NCBI RefSeq assembly: GCF_030378205.1
Contig: NZ_CP127385.1
Span: 2,148,001-2,212,000 of the forward strand
From: Bradyrhizobium sp. NP1
GTDB lineage: Bacteria; Pseudomonadota; Alphaproteobacteria; Rhizobiales; Xanthobacteraceae
Direction: 5' to 3'
DNA: 64,000 nt
The notes under the pieces are model-generated. The model was not told the DNA's origin, did no database searches, and was given only the letters and a program-made list of their open reading frames with translations. This document shows, piece after piece, positions 47,449-55,728 of the stretch. A program made the translations under genes and the position numbers. Numbering within the stretch: the first letter of the stretch is position 1; every line of letters starts with the position of its first letter.

Positions 47449-47549
47449 TAAAGCGCGATGGGATCAAATTGAATCGCCATCGCGCTTCAGGTTTTTGATT
47501 GAGCATGATCCTTTCGGAAAAACCGCTGCACACTCTTCCGGATCATGCC
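47449..47549. repeat. AAAGCGCGATG...GCATGATCC dispersed palindromic repeat
   Basis: Two consecutive hairpins: AGCGCGATG / CATCGCGCT (47452-47487) and GCATGATCC / CCGGATCATGC (47502-47548). The wording (GGATCAAATTGAATCG, GATCCTTTCGGAAAAACCGC) is that of a dispersed repeat I recall from many Rhizobiales. It lies between the divergent starts/ends of DUF2339 and nadQ. Confidence 0.65.
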
Positions 47550-48542
47550 CTAGCGCCGGCCGCGCACGCGCAAGCCCGGTGCGGGACGCTCCTGCAGCAC
47601 CTCGCGGCGAAAGCGAAACAGCGCGGCCGGTCGTCCCCCTGTCTGTGTCGATACCACTCCGGTTGGTTCGACCAGCGCGCCTTGCTCCACCAGCCTGCGG
47701 AAGTTCTGCTTGTGCAGGTGACGTCCGGAGATCGCCTCGACGGTGTGCTGTAATTCGGTGAGTGTGAACTCGCCAGGCAAAAGTTCAAAGACAACCGGGC
47801 GATATTTCAGCTTGGCGCGCAGCCGGGCGATTGCGGTGGCGAGGACCCGCCGGTGGTCGAAACGCATCGAGACGCCGAGCGGAAGCCATGAGCGGCGCGC
47901 CAGTGCCGCAGGCCGGCCGTCGCGGCGCGCTTCCTCCACGAGGCCGGCTTCATAAAGCAGCTCGTAGCGGTCGAGCACGCGTTCCTCGTCCCATGGCGCG
48001 CCCTCGGTGCCGAAATAGAGCCGCACGCGGTCCTTGCGGCCGAGCGCGCGGTTCGCCTCCGGTGCCTCGTCCTGCGCGGCCCACCGGGTGAGTTCGGGGA
48101 CGATGTCGCGCTCGATGATGTCGGGCTTGGCGCTGCGCCAATCCTCCCAGGGGAAAAAGCGGTACCAGGGCTCGAAGGTGGCACCCGGCGCGCGCGCGCC
48201 CTCGGCCGGCCGGGTCAGCGCAAGATACCCGATGGAGACGATATGTGCGCCGGTGTCGCCCGGCTCGGTATGGCGGCCGCGATCGCCGAAGGTGTAGAGC
48301 TGCTCGACATAGCCGAGCCGCAAGCCCGCCTGGGCCTCGACCCAGGCGCGCAGGCCGATCTCGAAGGTGCGATGCGACACCGCGTCGAACGGGCCGAACG
48401 GCAGGCCGGTGAGGCCGTCGCCGCCGGCAGCGGTCAGGATCGCGGGTTCATTGTCCTCGATGGCGACGATCGCCGCGGTCAACCCGATCTCGATCGGCGT
48501 CAGGTGCGTGTCGCTCATTCGGGTGCGCGGATCTGCATCCAC
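47550..48542 (-). CDS. nadQ: NadQ-type Nudix-related transcriptional regulator of NAD synthesis
   Basis: 330 residues. A Nudix-like ligand domain fills the N-terminal half (GLTAAIVAIEDNEPAILTAA, LPFGPFDAVSHRTFEIGLRA, YVEQLYTFGDRGR) and a winged-helix DNA-binding domain the C-terminus (PGEFTLTELQHTVEAISGRH, LHKQNFRRLVEQG). This matches the NadQ/COG4111 class, known in alphaproteobacteria to control nadABC. Start at 48542 has GGAG nearby; ATG at 48518 is an alternative. Four bases separate it from the phosphatase stop, so it is probably the last gene of that run. Confidence 0.88.
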   Translation of the reverse strand: MDADPRTRMSDTHLTPIEIGLTAAIVAIEDNEPAILTAAGGDGLTGLPFGPFDAVSHRTFEIGLRAWVEAQAGLRLGYVEQLYTFGDRGRHTEPGDTGAHIVSIGYLALTRPAEGARAPGATFEPWYRFFPWEDWRSAKPDIIERDIVPELTRWAAQDEAPEANRALGRKDRVRLYFGTEGAPWDEERVLDRYELLYEAGLVEEARRDGRPAALARRSWLPLGVSMRFDHRRVLATAIARLRAKLKYRPVVFELLPGEFTLTELQHTVEAISGRHLHKQNFRRLVEQGALVEPTGVVSTQTGGRPAALFRFRREVLQERPAPGLRVRGRR

Positions 48543-48546
48543 TCCG

Positions 48547-49053
48547 CTATTCGAGTTCGACGCGGAACGGCTGGCCCTCGATCGTCATCGTGGCCGGCCC
48601 CATCTCGTCCAGCGCCCGCAGCATGCGCCCCTCGCGGCCGAGCGCCTTGTCGGCGAGGCTGACGATCAGGCGGTTCGGCTGCGCGATCGGGGAGGCGGCG
48701 CGGATCTGGCGCGCGATCGTGATCTCGTCGCGGCGCGGATTGAGTGCGCAGGCCGCGGCAAAGGCGCTCGCGGTCGAACGGCTGATGCCGGCATAGCAAT
48801 GCACGACCAGCGGCGCGCTGCGGTCCCAGCCGCGCACGAAGTTCAGCACCTTCTCGATATGGGCCGGGCTCGGCGCGACAAAGCCCTCCATCTCCTCGAT
48901 GATGTCGTCCATCGAGACCTTGAGGTGATTGGCAGGAAGCACCGACACCGGCCGCTGCACCTGGTCGACATTGGCCATCACGGTGAGGACGTGGCTGGCG
49001 CCGGTGGCGCGCACGGTTTCGGGCAGGGCGGCAAGCGAGCAGACGTGAATCAT
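48547..49053 (-). CDS. Dual-specificity/tyrosine phosphatase-like protein
   Basis: 168 residues. VVHCYAGISRSTASAF carries the CX5R P-loop (Cys86 to Arg92) of cysteine phosphatases, and MDDIIEEMEGF provides an upstream acidic stretch that could hold the general acid. Full-length small PTP domain. Substrate unknown. Starts 57 bp after the HD protein stop and is followed by nadQ. Confidence 0.9.
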   Translation of the reverse strand: MIHVCSLAALPETVRATGASHVLTVMANVDQVQRPVSVLPANHLKVSMDDIIEEMEGFVAPSPAHIEKVLNFVRGWDRSAPLVVHCYAGISRSTASAFAAACALNPRRDEITIARQIRAASPIAQPNRLIVSLADKALGREGRMLRALDEMGPATMTIEGQPFRVELE

Positions 49054-49110
49054 GACGGTCCTTTTGGCGCGGATTATAGGCCCGTGCGCCGGGGCGTGAA
49101 AGCCGCAGAC

Positions 49111-49722
49111 CTATGCGTGCAGCGTCTTGAAGCGCGCCAGGAAGCGTTTTTCGGCCTTTGCCGCGGTCCAGGGCGTCAGATAGTCGCGCTCCATGGCCTC
49201 GGGCAGGCCGGGATCGCGGCCGAACAGCCGCTTCGCCTCGGCCTCGCCAAATCCCGCGAGCCGTGTCGCCTCCAGATAGGCGGCGCCCTTGTCGGCTTCC
49301 TTGATCTGTCGCGTGATCGCCTCGGGCAGCGCCGCGGGCAGGCCAAAGCGGATATGGATCGCCGAGAGCAGCCGCTTCTCGACCGCCTTGTAGTCGCCGC
49401 CGAGCACCGCCTTGAACGGCGAGATCATGTCGCCGATGACATATTCGGGTGCGTCATGCAGCAGCGCCGCGAGGCGGACGCTGGCGTCGATCCGCGGCAT
49501 CTGCTCGCGCATCACAGCTTCCACCAGCAGCGTATGCTGCGCCACCGAGAAGATATGCGCGCCGCTGGTCTGGCCGTTCCAGCGCGCCACCCGCGCGAGC
49601 CCATGGGCGATGTCGGCGACCTCGATGTCGAGCGGGGAGGGATCGAGCAGGTCGAGCCGGCGGCCCGACAGCATCCGCTGCCAGGCGCGGGCATCGGCGA
49701 CGGATGGCTTCACCGCTCTCAT
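49111..49722 (-). CDS. HD-domain phosphohydrolase (YfbR-like)
   Basis: 203 residues. Motif HIFSVAQHTLLV supplies the first histidine and LLHDAPEYVIGDM the HD pair; a distal Asp (KEADKGAAYLEA) completes the metal site. Such proteins often are 5'-deoxynucleotidases. ATG at 49722 overlaps the tag stop (ATGA). The start codon, and not the long upstream frame, matches the family N-terminus. Confidence 0.85.
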   Translation of the reverse strand: MRAVKPSVADARAWQRMLSGRRLDLLDPSPLDIEVADIAHGLARVARWNGQTSGAHIFSVAQHTLLVEAVMREQMPRIDASVRLAALLHDAPEYVIGDMISPFKAVLGGDYKAVEKRLLSAIHIRFGLPAALPEAITRQIKEADKGAAYLEATRLAGFGEAEAKRLFGRDPGLPEAMERDYLTPWTAAKAEKRFLARFKTLHA

Positions 49723-50345
49723 TTTGCCTGCAGGCGGGGGGTGCGCCGCTTGGTGGCGCAGCTCTCGTGGCAGAAGCAGCTGACCAGATGGTCGTTGACC
49801 ATGCCGGTCGCCTGCATGAAGGCGTAGACGATGGTGGGGCCGACGAACTTGAAGCCGCGCGCGGACAGCTCCTTCGAGACCTTGACCGAGAGTGGGGTCG
49901 CGGCCGGCACGCTCGCGGTCGTCTTGAACTGGTTGACCTTCGGCTTGCCGTCGAGGAAGTCCCACAAGAACTTCGAGAAGCCCGGGCCTTGCTCCATGAT
50001 CTTCAGGTACGACTTCGCGCTTTCGATCGTGCCCTCGATCTTGGCGCGGTTGCGCACGATGCCGGCGTCGTTCATCAGCGCGTGGATCTTCTTCGCATTG
50101 TAGCGCGCGATCTTCGCAGGCTCGAAATCGTCGAAGGCGCGGCGGAAATTGTCGCGCTTGCGCAGGATCGTGATCCAGGACAGCCCGGCCTGGAAGCCGT
50201 CGAGGATCAGCTTCTCGTAGAGCGCGCGATCGTCATATTCGGGCACGCCCCATTCGGTGTCGTGGTAGGCGACATAGAGCGGATCTTCGCCCGGCCACGG
50301 GCAGCGTGTCTTGCCGTCGGCATGCAGTCGTGCGGAACGGCTCAT
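49719..50345 (-). CDS. tag: 3-methyladenine DNA glycosylase I
   Basis: 208 residues. Removes 3-methyladenine from alkylated DNA. RCPWPGEDPLYVAYHDTEWG is the invariant N-terminus with the first zinc ligand cysteine, and CFCHESC near the end gives the remaining Cys/His ligands; FQAGLSWITILRKRDNFRRA is the active-site helix. Overlaps both neighbours by four bases, so it is translated with ygfZ and the HD gene. Confidence 0.97.
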   Translation of the reverse strand: MSRSARLHADGKTRCPWPGEDPLYVAYHDTEWGVPEYDDRALYEKLILDGFQAGLSWITILRKRDNFRRAFDDFEPAKIARYNAKKIHALMNDAGIVRNRAKIEGTIESAKSYLKIMEQGPGFSKFLWDFLDGKPKVNQFKTTASVPAATPLSVKVSKELSARGFKFVGPTIVYAFMQATGMVNDHLVSCFCHESCATKRRTPRLQAK

Positions 50346-51223
50346 GCGACGGTCTTCTTCTCAGGCGCCCGGATCGAGCCGGGATCGGCAAGGCGAAGGC
50401 CGAGCCCGCCCGCGGTCAAGGGGATGCCGGCCTCGATCGCATCCGCCACCCGATCGGTCCGCACCAGCGCGAGGCCGTTGGGACCTGCGGTCGTGCCTGT
50501 TGTGCCGACCGGCTTGTCGCCGGCCATGATCGCAGTGCCCGGTTCCGGCGCGAAGTCGTCGAGGATGATCTTCACCGTGCGGGTGCGTGCGGTGCCGCGA
50601 TGCTGCATCCGCGAAACCACCTCCTGGCCGACATAGCAGCCCTTGTCGAAGTCGACGCCGTTAAGGCGGTCCATGTTGGTCTCGTGCGGAAAGGCGTCGC
50701 CATAGATGAAGTCGAGCCCGCCGCGCGGCGTGCCGCAGGCGATGCGGTGCGCCTCGTAGGCCTGGCTGTCCACGAGCTCGGCGCCGATCAGGTCGGCGAC
50801 CTTCTGCGCAAGCTCCTGCGGCACCAGCACGCGCCAGCCGAGCGCGGCGTCGCGGGGATCGGCGAAGGAGAGGTCGGGCCGCATCGCGAAGCTGCCGTCC
50901 CAGGCCGCCAGCAGCCCCATGCTGTCGGAGAGGTTTTCGACCGTGACCTTGGCGCGCAGCTTGTAGAAGCGGAGCTTGTCGGTGAGCCCCTGCGCGAGCG
51001 CGCGCGGGCAGTCGAGCAGGAAGCCGCCGCCATGGCCGGCGGGCGCTTCCGTGATCAGGAAGTCGATGATGATCTTGCCTTGCGGGGTGAGCAGCGCGCC
51101 GAAACGCGCCAGCCCCGGTGCGAGCCTGGTCACGTCGGTCGTGACGAGGCCGTTGAGGAAGTTGCGCGCATCCTCGCCTGCGACCTTGACCACCCCGCGG
51201 TCGGGAAGAAACGCTGCTTTCAT
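50342..51223 (-). CDS. ygfZ: Folate-binding YgfZ/GcvT-like protein
   Basis: 293 residues. The signature DKGCYVGQEVVSRMQHRG contains the KGCYxGQE motif with the conserved cysteine of the YgfZ family, which assists iron-sulfur enzyme maturation via folate. ATG at 51223 begins MKAAFLPDRGVVKVAGEDAR and has AAGAGAA upstream. First gene of the ygfZ-tag-HD run, divergent from the dihydroorotase gene. Confidence 0.92.
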   Translation of the reverse strand: MKAAFLPDRGVVKVAGEDARNFLNGLVTTDVTRLAPGLARFGALLTPQGKIIIDFLITEAPAGHGGGFLLDCPRALAQGLTDKLRFYKLRAKVTVENLSDSMGLLAAWDGSFAMRPDLSFADPRDAALGWRVLVPQELAQKVADLIGAELVDSQAYEAHRIACGTPRGGLDFIYGDAFPHETNMDRLNGVDFDKGCYVGQEVVSRMQHRGTARTRTVKIILDDFAPEPGTAIMAGDKPVGTTGTTAGPNGLALVRTDRVADAIEAGIPLTAGGLGLRLADPGSIRAPEKKTVA

Positions 51224-51347
51224 CAGTTTCTCTTGAAGTTCTTGTTGAAACGGAGGTAGCGCATATCGCACGTGAACGTAAGGCGCTAGGGTGCCTCCCA
51301 CAAGGCTTTCAGCGCGCACAGTTCCCTCAAACTGGCGTCGAGGAGTG

Positions 51348-52682
51348 ATGACTCAAACGTTTGATACCATTCTAAAATCCGGCACCGTGGTCAACCAGGA
51401 TGGCGAGGGGGTGCGCGACATCGGCATCAGCGGCGGCCGCATCGCCGAGATCGGCGGGCTGGCCCGCGCCGAAGCGCGCGAGATCATCGACTGCAAGGGC
51501 CTGCACATCCTGCCCGGGGTGATCGACACCCAGGTGCATTTCCGCGAGCCGGGCCTGACCCACAAGGAGGATCTGGAGACCGGTTCGCGCAGCGCCGTGA
51601 TGGGTGGGGTGACGGCGGTGTTCGAAATGCCGAACACCGATCCCCTGACGGTCAGCGAGCGCGCGTTCACGGAGAAGGTGAAGGCCGGCCGCCATCGCAT
51701 GCATTGCGACTTCGCTTTCTTCATCGGCGGCACCCGCGACAACGTCGCCGAGCTGCCGGAGCTGGAGCGGGCGCCGGGCTGCGCCGGGGTGAAGGTGTTC
51801 ATCGGCTCCTCCACCGGCGCGCTCCTGGTCGAGGACGACGAGAGTCTGAAGCGCATTTTCAAGGTGATCCGCCGCCGCGCAGCCTTTCATGCGGAGGATG
51901 AATACCGCCTCAACGAACGCAAGCCGCTGCGCGTCGAGGGCGATCCGCGCTCGCATCCGCTGTGGCGCGACGAGACCGCGGCGCTGATCGCGACCGAGCG
52001 GCTGGTCAAGCTCGCCCGTGAGAGCGGCAAGCGCATCCATGTGCTGCACATCTCGACCAAGCAGGAGATCGAGTTCCTGCGCGACCACAAGGACGTCGCT
52101 TCCTGCGAGGCGACGCCGCACCACCTGACGCTGGCCGCGCCCGACTGCTACGAGCGGCTGGGGACGCGCGCGCAGATGAACCCGCCGGTGCGCTCGGCCG
52201 ATCACCGGGAGGGGATCTGGCGCGGCATCGAGCAGGGCATCGTCGACGTGCTCGGCTCGGATCACGCGCCGCATACCGCGGATGAGAAATCGAAGACCTA
52301 TCCGGCGTCGCCCTCGGGCATGACCGGCGTGCAGACGCTGGTCCCGATCATGCTCGACCACGTCAATGCCGGCCGGCTGTCGCTGGCGCGTTTCGTCGAC
52401 CTGACCAGCGCCGGGCCGGCGCGGCTGTTCAACATCGCCTGCAAGGGCCGGATCGCCGCGGGCTACGACGCCGACTTCACGATCGTCGACCTCAAGCGCA
52501 GCGAGACCATCACCGACAATTGGGTCGCCTCGCGCGCCGGTTGGACGCCCTATGACGGTTTGCGCGTCACCGGCTGGCCGGTCGGCACCTTCGTGCGCGG
52601 CAGGCGCGTGATGTGGCAAGGTGAGGTGGTGACGCCGGCGACCGGTGAGCCGGTGCGGTTCCTGGAGACGCTGAAGCCGTAA
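51348..52682 (+). CDS. Dihydroorotase-like amidohydrolase with altered metal motif
   Basis: 444 residues of the class I dihydroorotase group (COG0044). Most metal residues are present: the carboxylated lysine in GVKVFIGSSTG, histidines in HVLHISTKQE and ATPHHLTLAA, and the catalytic Asp in LGSDHAPHT. The first site, normally HxH-REPG, reads TQVHFREPG (Gln62, His64). AGGAG precedes the ATG at 51348. No pyrB is adjacent. It may be a second dihydroorotase or a hydantoinase/allantoinase-like enzyme. Confidence 0.85.
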   Translation: MTQTFDTILKSGTVVNQDGEGVRDIGISGGRIAEIGGLARAEAREIIDCKGLHILPGVIDTQVHFREPGLTHKEDLETGSRSAVMGGVTAVFEMPNTDPLTVSERAFTEKVKAGRHRMHCDFAFFIGGTRDNVAELPELERAPGCAGVKVFIGSSTGALLVEDDESLKRIFKVIRRRAAFHAEDEYRLNERKPLRVEGDPRSHPLWRDETAALIATERLVKLARESGKRIHVLHISTKQEIEFLRDHKDVASCEATPHHLTLAAPDCYERLGTRAQMNPPVRSADHREGIWRGIEQGIVDVLGSDHAPHTADEKSKTYPASPSGMTGVQTLVPIMLDHVNAGRLSLARFVDLTSAGPARLFNIACKGRIAAGYDADFTIVDLKRSETITDNWVASRAGWTPYDGLRVTGWPVGTFVRGRRVMWQGEVVTPATGEPVRFLETLKP

Positions 52683-52701
52683 CCGTTTCAGCGCATTGTT
52701 G

Positions 52702-52800
52702 TCATCACCCGCGAAAGCGGGTGATCCGGTACGCCGCGGCGTCGGAATGAAAGTGAACCGTCGGTGGAATTCTGGATCGCCGGTCAGGCCGGACGATGAC
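52702..52800. repeat. GTCATCACCCGC...GGACGATGAC repeat
   Basis: 99-bp element opening with the hairpin ATCACCCGC-gaaa-GCGGGTGAT and closing with CGGTCAGGCCGGACGATGAC. Lies between convergent genes and may terminate both transcripts. Confidence 0.6.
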
Positions 52801-52810
52801 GGCGGCTGCG

Positions 52811-53074
52811 TTACTGCTTCGCCAGCGCGACGGAAAACTCGCCGTTGACGCGGGCCGGCACGCCTTCCACGAATTTCGCGACCGCATCCTCGCCATAGGT
52901 GGTGACGAGCTCGGCAAGCGCGGCGAACAGGCTTGCCTGCGCCAGGCAGTCGCCGTCGACCCCGTCGTGGCGCGCTTCCGCCCACGCCTCGTTGAGGTAG
53001 CTGAGCGCGGCCTGCTTCTGCTCGGCGTCGGCAAGCGGATTGTGGGCGAAGCGGAAGGAGGCGGGATGATTCAT
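52811..53074 (-). CDS. Conserved small protein of unknown function
   Basis: 87 residues starting MNHPASFRFAHNPLADAEQK. The pattern LAELVTTYGEDAVAKFVEGV is amphipathic, suggesting an alpha-helical soluble protein. No known domain recognised. Located between the dihydroorotase and TIGR02301 genes. Real because of the clean frame and alpha-helical composition; function cannot be given. Confidence 0.65.
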   Translation of the reverse strand: MNHPASFRFAHNPLADAEQKQAALSYLNEAWAEARHDGVDGDCLAQASLFAALAELVTTYGEDAVAKFVEGVPARVNGEFSVALAKQ

Positions 53075-53273
53075 GAATGCAAGCAGGCGAACTGTGCGCC
53101 CCGGGGCGGTGCGCAATTGACAGTCAACGTGTAGCACGCGCGAGCGAGCCGCCTAGAGCAGTTCTTTAGGAAAGGTTAACGGCACCGAACACAATCGACC
53201 GATACCGAAGCAGCCGGCTTCGACAGCACCTTGTCCGGCCGGGCGGACGCGTCCGGCCGACCGCGCTGGCACG

Positions 53274-53651
53274 CTAGTTGGCGTAGCGGGCGGTGAGATC
53301 GCGCGAGATCCGCGATCCCTCCTCGATATAGCGGCGGATCGCAACGGCCGCGGCCGGGGTGCAGGTCCGGTAGGTCTGCTGGAAGCCATTATAGCCGCGG
53401 TTGAAGCCCGCGATCATGCGGGCGCGGCGGTCGCCGGCGGGGGTTTCGGCGTCGATCAGCGCCTGCATCTCGTTGCGCCATTTGCCGCCCTCGTTGCTGC
53501 CGCAGATGCCGCGCAGGTAGTGCAGGGTGCCGAGGATTTCGGCGAGCCGCTGCAGGTCGCCGTCGAACGGCGCCGCCGCGTCCTCGGCCCGTGCGGGCCC
53601 AAGATTCACGGCAGACAGGACGATGAGGGCGGCCAGGAGGTATTTCGTCAT
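53274..53651 (-). CDS. TIGR02301-family exported protein
   Basis: 125 residues. Signal peptide MTKYLLAALIVLSAVNLGPA with cleavage near RAEDAAA. The mature part contains LAEILGTLHYLRGICGSNEG and FNRGYNGFQQTYRTCTPAAA, the TIGR02301 pattern of small rhizobial periplasmic proteins with two conserved cysteines (probable disulfide). Function unknown. Confidence 0.9.
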   Translation of the reverse strand: MTKYLLAALIVLSAVNLGPARAEDAAAPFDGDLQRLAEILGTLHYLRGICGSNEGGKWRNEMQALIDAETPAGDRRARMIAGFNRGYNGFQQTYRTCTPAAAVAIRRYIEEGSRISRDLTARYAN

Positions 53652-53708
53652 GGCGGTTCGCGTCTTAGCCCCTCAAATGCGCTGTAAGCAAGGCGGGAAA
53701 CCGGCCTT

Positions 53709-54134
53709 TCAGGCTTCCACCAGACGCCGTGCGACCCCAAGCACCTCGGCCAGGCCGCCGGTCACCTTGAGATCGCCAAGCGCATCGGGCGCCAGCCAGC
53801 GGAAATCGTCGTTCTCCTCGTTCAGCACCGGTTCCCCGCTGTGCCAGCGCGCGGCGAAGGACATGATCAGGTAATGGCCGCCGCCCGTTGGACCCGGCAG
53901 CACCTCGCGCCAGCCGGAAATGCCCACGATATCGATCTTCAGGCCGGTTTCCTCGTCCACCTCCCGGTGCAGCGCCGCATGCAGCGATTCGCCGAATTCC
54001 ACCCGGCCGCCCGGCAGCGAGTAAAAGCCTTTGGCCGGCGAGCGGGCGCGGCGCAGCAGCAGCACCTTGCCATCGCGAAAGATCGCGCTGCTGACGGCGA
54101 GCTGGGGATGGTGCGGTGGAATGGGCGTCGACAC
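53709..54134 (-). CDS. NUDIX hydrolase
   Basis: 141 residues. The full Nudix box GRVEFGESLHAALHREVDEE followed by TGL (G-x5-E-x7-REVDEETGL) is present. Likely a nucleotide or nucleotide-sugar diphosphatase; substrate unknown. Preceded by the palindromic pair C, whose nearest edge is 44 bp upstream of the start. Confidence 0.92.
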   Translation of the reverse strand: MSTPIPPHHPQLAVSSAIFRDGKVLLLRRARSPAKGFYSLPGGRVEFGESLHAALHREVDEETGLKIDIVGISGWREVLPGPTGGGHYLIMSFAARWHSGEPVLNEENDDFRWLAPDALGDLKVTGGLAEVLGVARRLVEA

Positions 54135-54177
54135 GGCGGCTCCGGCTTCGGATTTGAGAGCGCCAGTAGCACGATTG

Positions 54178-54345
54178 CTAGTGGTCCAATTCTAACATTC
54201 GCTCCCCACGTGGGGAGGCGCGTTTGCGAATGTTAGAATTTAAAGGACCACTAGCAGATTATTGATGCTAGTGGAGCTTTGGATTTGACGTTCGCATGAG
54301 GGAATCGCGGCAAATGGGCTGCGAACGTCAAATCCGCTCCACTAG
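54178..54345. repeat. Tandem pair of palindromic units (CTAGTG family, pair C)
   Basis: Unit C1 (54178-54254, 77 bp): CTAGTGGTCC to GGACCACTAG with inner stem AATTCTAACATTCGC and complement. Unit C2 (54268-54345, 78 bp): CTAGTGGAGC to GCTCCACTAG with inner stem GGATTTGACGTTCGCA. A 13-base gap separates them. Best-preserved ends of the family in this window. Confidence 0.9.
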
Positions 54346-54378
54346 AAGGTCGAAAGCTACGGGCGAAGCGCAGGGCGG

Positions 54379-54891
54379 CTAGCTCGCCATGATGGTCTCG
54401 ACATCGGCTTCGACGCCGCCATTGATGATGCCGCCGGCGAGCGCCACCAGCGGCTTGACCCAGCCGGTCGCCTGCTCGGCGAGCCTGGCGCGGCTCCTGT
54501 CCTGGCTCACCTCGCGCATCGCGGCGCCGACCGCGGTCAGGATCGAGGTCATGGTGGAGGTGATGTTGTCGAATTCGGTGCGGACGGTCTCATCGGCCGT
54601 CTCGTAGGCCTCGATCGCAAGCTCACGCGCCCTGAAATGGGAGGCCATGAAATGCTCGCAATAGGACAGCGGGCACCAGCTGAGAAAATCCTCGGCGCAT
54701 TCCGGCATGTCCGGGATCATCTCAAGCAGCATGATGGCTTCGTTGAAATGATTGAGGTAGTCGGTGGCGAGCCCGGTGCGGGGATTGATGTTGGCCGCGC
54801 GCAGCGCTGCGGCGCGTGCTTCCGCTTCGGGGCCTGTCGTTCGCGGTGGCCAGTGATCCGGTCGGGCGGCCTGGGAGGCTTTCGAGGTCAT
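54379..54891 (-). CDS. Protein of unknown function, alpha-helical
   Basis: 170 residues. LATDYLNHFNEAIMLLEMIP and the WCPLSYCEHFMASHFRAREL stretch (with two cysteines) are followed by a helical C-terminal half ending VEADVETIMAS. No signal peptide or transmembrane helix. I do not recognise the family. Frame and amphipathic composition support a real gene. Confidence 0.7.
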   Translation of the reverse strand: MTSKASQAARPDHWPPRTTGPEAEARAAALRAANINPRTGLATDYLNHFNEAIMLLEMIPDMPECAEDFLSWCPLSYCEHFMASHFRARELAIEAYETADETVRTEFDNITSTMTSILTAVGAAMREVSQDRSRARLAEQATGWVKPLVALAGGIINGGVEADVETIMAS

Positions 54892-54951
54892 CGGCCCAGT
54901 GTTAACAGGGGGGGTTAAAGGGACCTGAACGCGTGATTATTTTGGCTGGAA

Positions 54952-55713
54952 ATGTGCGGACGATTCGTCATCACCTCGCCCCCTGAGGCCCTGCGGCTCT
55001 TGTTCGGCTATCTCGAGCAGCCGAATTTCCCGCCCCGGCACAACATCGCGCCGACGCAGCCTGTGCCTGTGGTGATCCTGGAAAACGGCGGCCGGCATTT
55101 CCGGCTGATGCGCTGGGGGCTGATCCCGGCCTGGACCAAGGACCCGCGCAAGCTGTCGCTGATGTTCAACGCCCGTTCCGAGACGGTGCAGGACAAGCCC
55201 GCCTTCAAATATGCGATGCGGCGGCGGCGCTGCCTGATCCCGGCCGATGGCTATTACGAATGGCAGGATGCCGATGGCCGCAAAAGGCCCTTCTTCATCC
55301 ACCGCCGCGACGGCCGCCCGGTTGGCTTCGCTGCGCTCGCGGAGAGCTGGATGGGGCCGAACGGCGAAGAGACCGATAGCGTCGCGATCGTCACCGCGCC
55401 GGCAAGCGCCGACCTCGCAACGCTGCATCCGCGCGTTCCCGTGACGATCGCGCCGGATGCGTTCGAGCGCTGGCTCGATTGCCGCGGCAATGACGTCGAG
55501 GCCGTGATGGAGCTGCTCAGGGGATCGCACGAAGGCGAGTTCGCCTGGCATCAGGTCTCGACGCGGGTCAACCATGCCGACAATGACGACCCGCAGCTCG
55601 TGCTGCCGATCAGCGACGAGCAGCGGGCTGCAGAAGAGGCACCAAAACCTGCGAAGAAGGCTGCGCCGCGCAAGGTCACGGCGTCAGATGACGGGCAGGG
55701 CAGTTTGTTTTAA
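54952..55713 (+). CDS. SRAP domain protein (YedK/HMCES-like)
   Basis: 253 residues. Cys2 follows the initiator Met (MCGRFVI), the residue that crosslinks to abasic sites in single-stranded DNA. FPPRHNIAPTQPVPVVI, RWGLIPAWTKDP, FNARSETV and LHPRVPVTI are the other SRAP motifs; the usual HDRMP reads HPRVP. The C-terminal 40 residues are Lys/Ala-rich. No SOS box in the 60 bp upstream. Confidence 0.95.
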   Translation: MCGRFVITSPPEALRLLFGYLEQPNFPPRHNIAPTQPVPVVILENGGRHFRLMRWGLIPAWTKDPRKLSLMFNARSETVQDKPAFKYAMRRRRCLIPADGYYEWQDADGRKRPFFIHRRDGRPVGFAALAESWMGPNGEETDSVAIVTAPASADLATLHPRVPVTIAPDAFERWLDCRGNDVEAVMELLRGSHEGEFAWHQVSTRVNHADNDDPQLVLPISDEQRAAEEAPKPAKKAAPRKVTASDDGQGSLF

Positions 55714-55728
55714 TGGAAAAAGTGCGGG

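Noticed and set aside
54892..54951. Possible SOS box before the SRAP gene
   Set aside because: A single GAAC is present but the second half-site seven bases later is missing.
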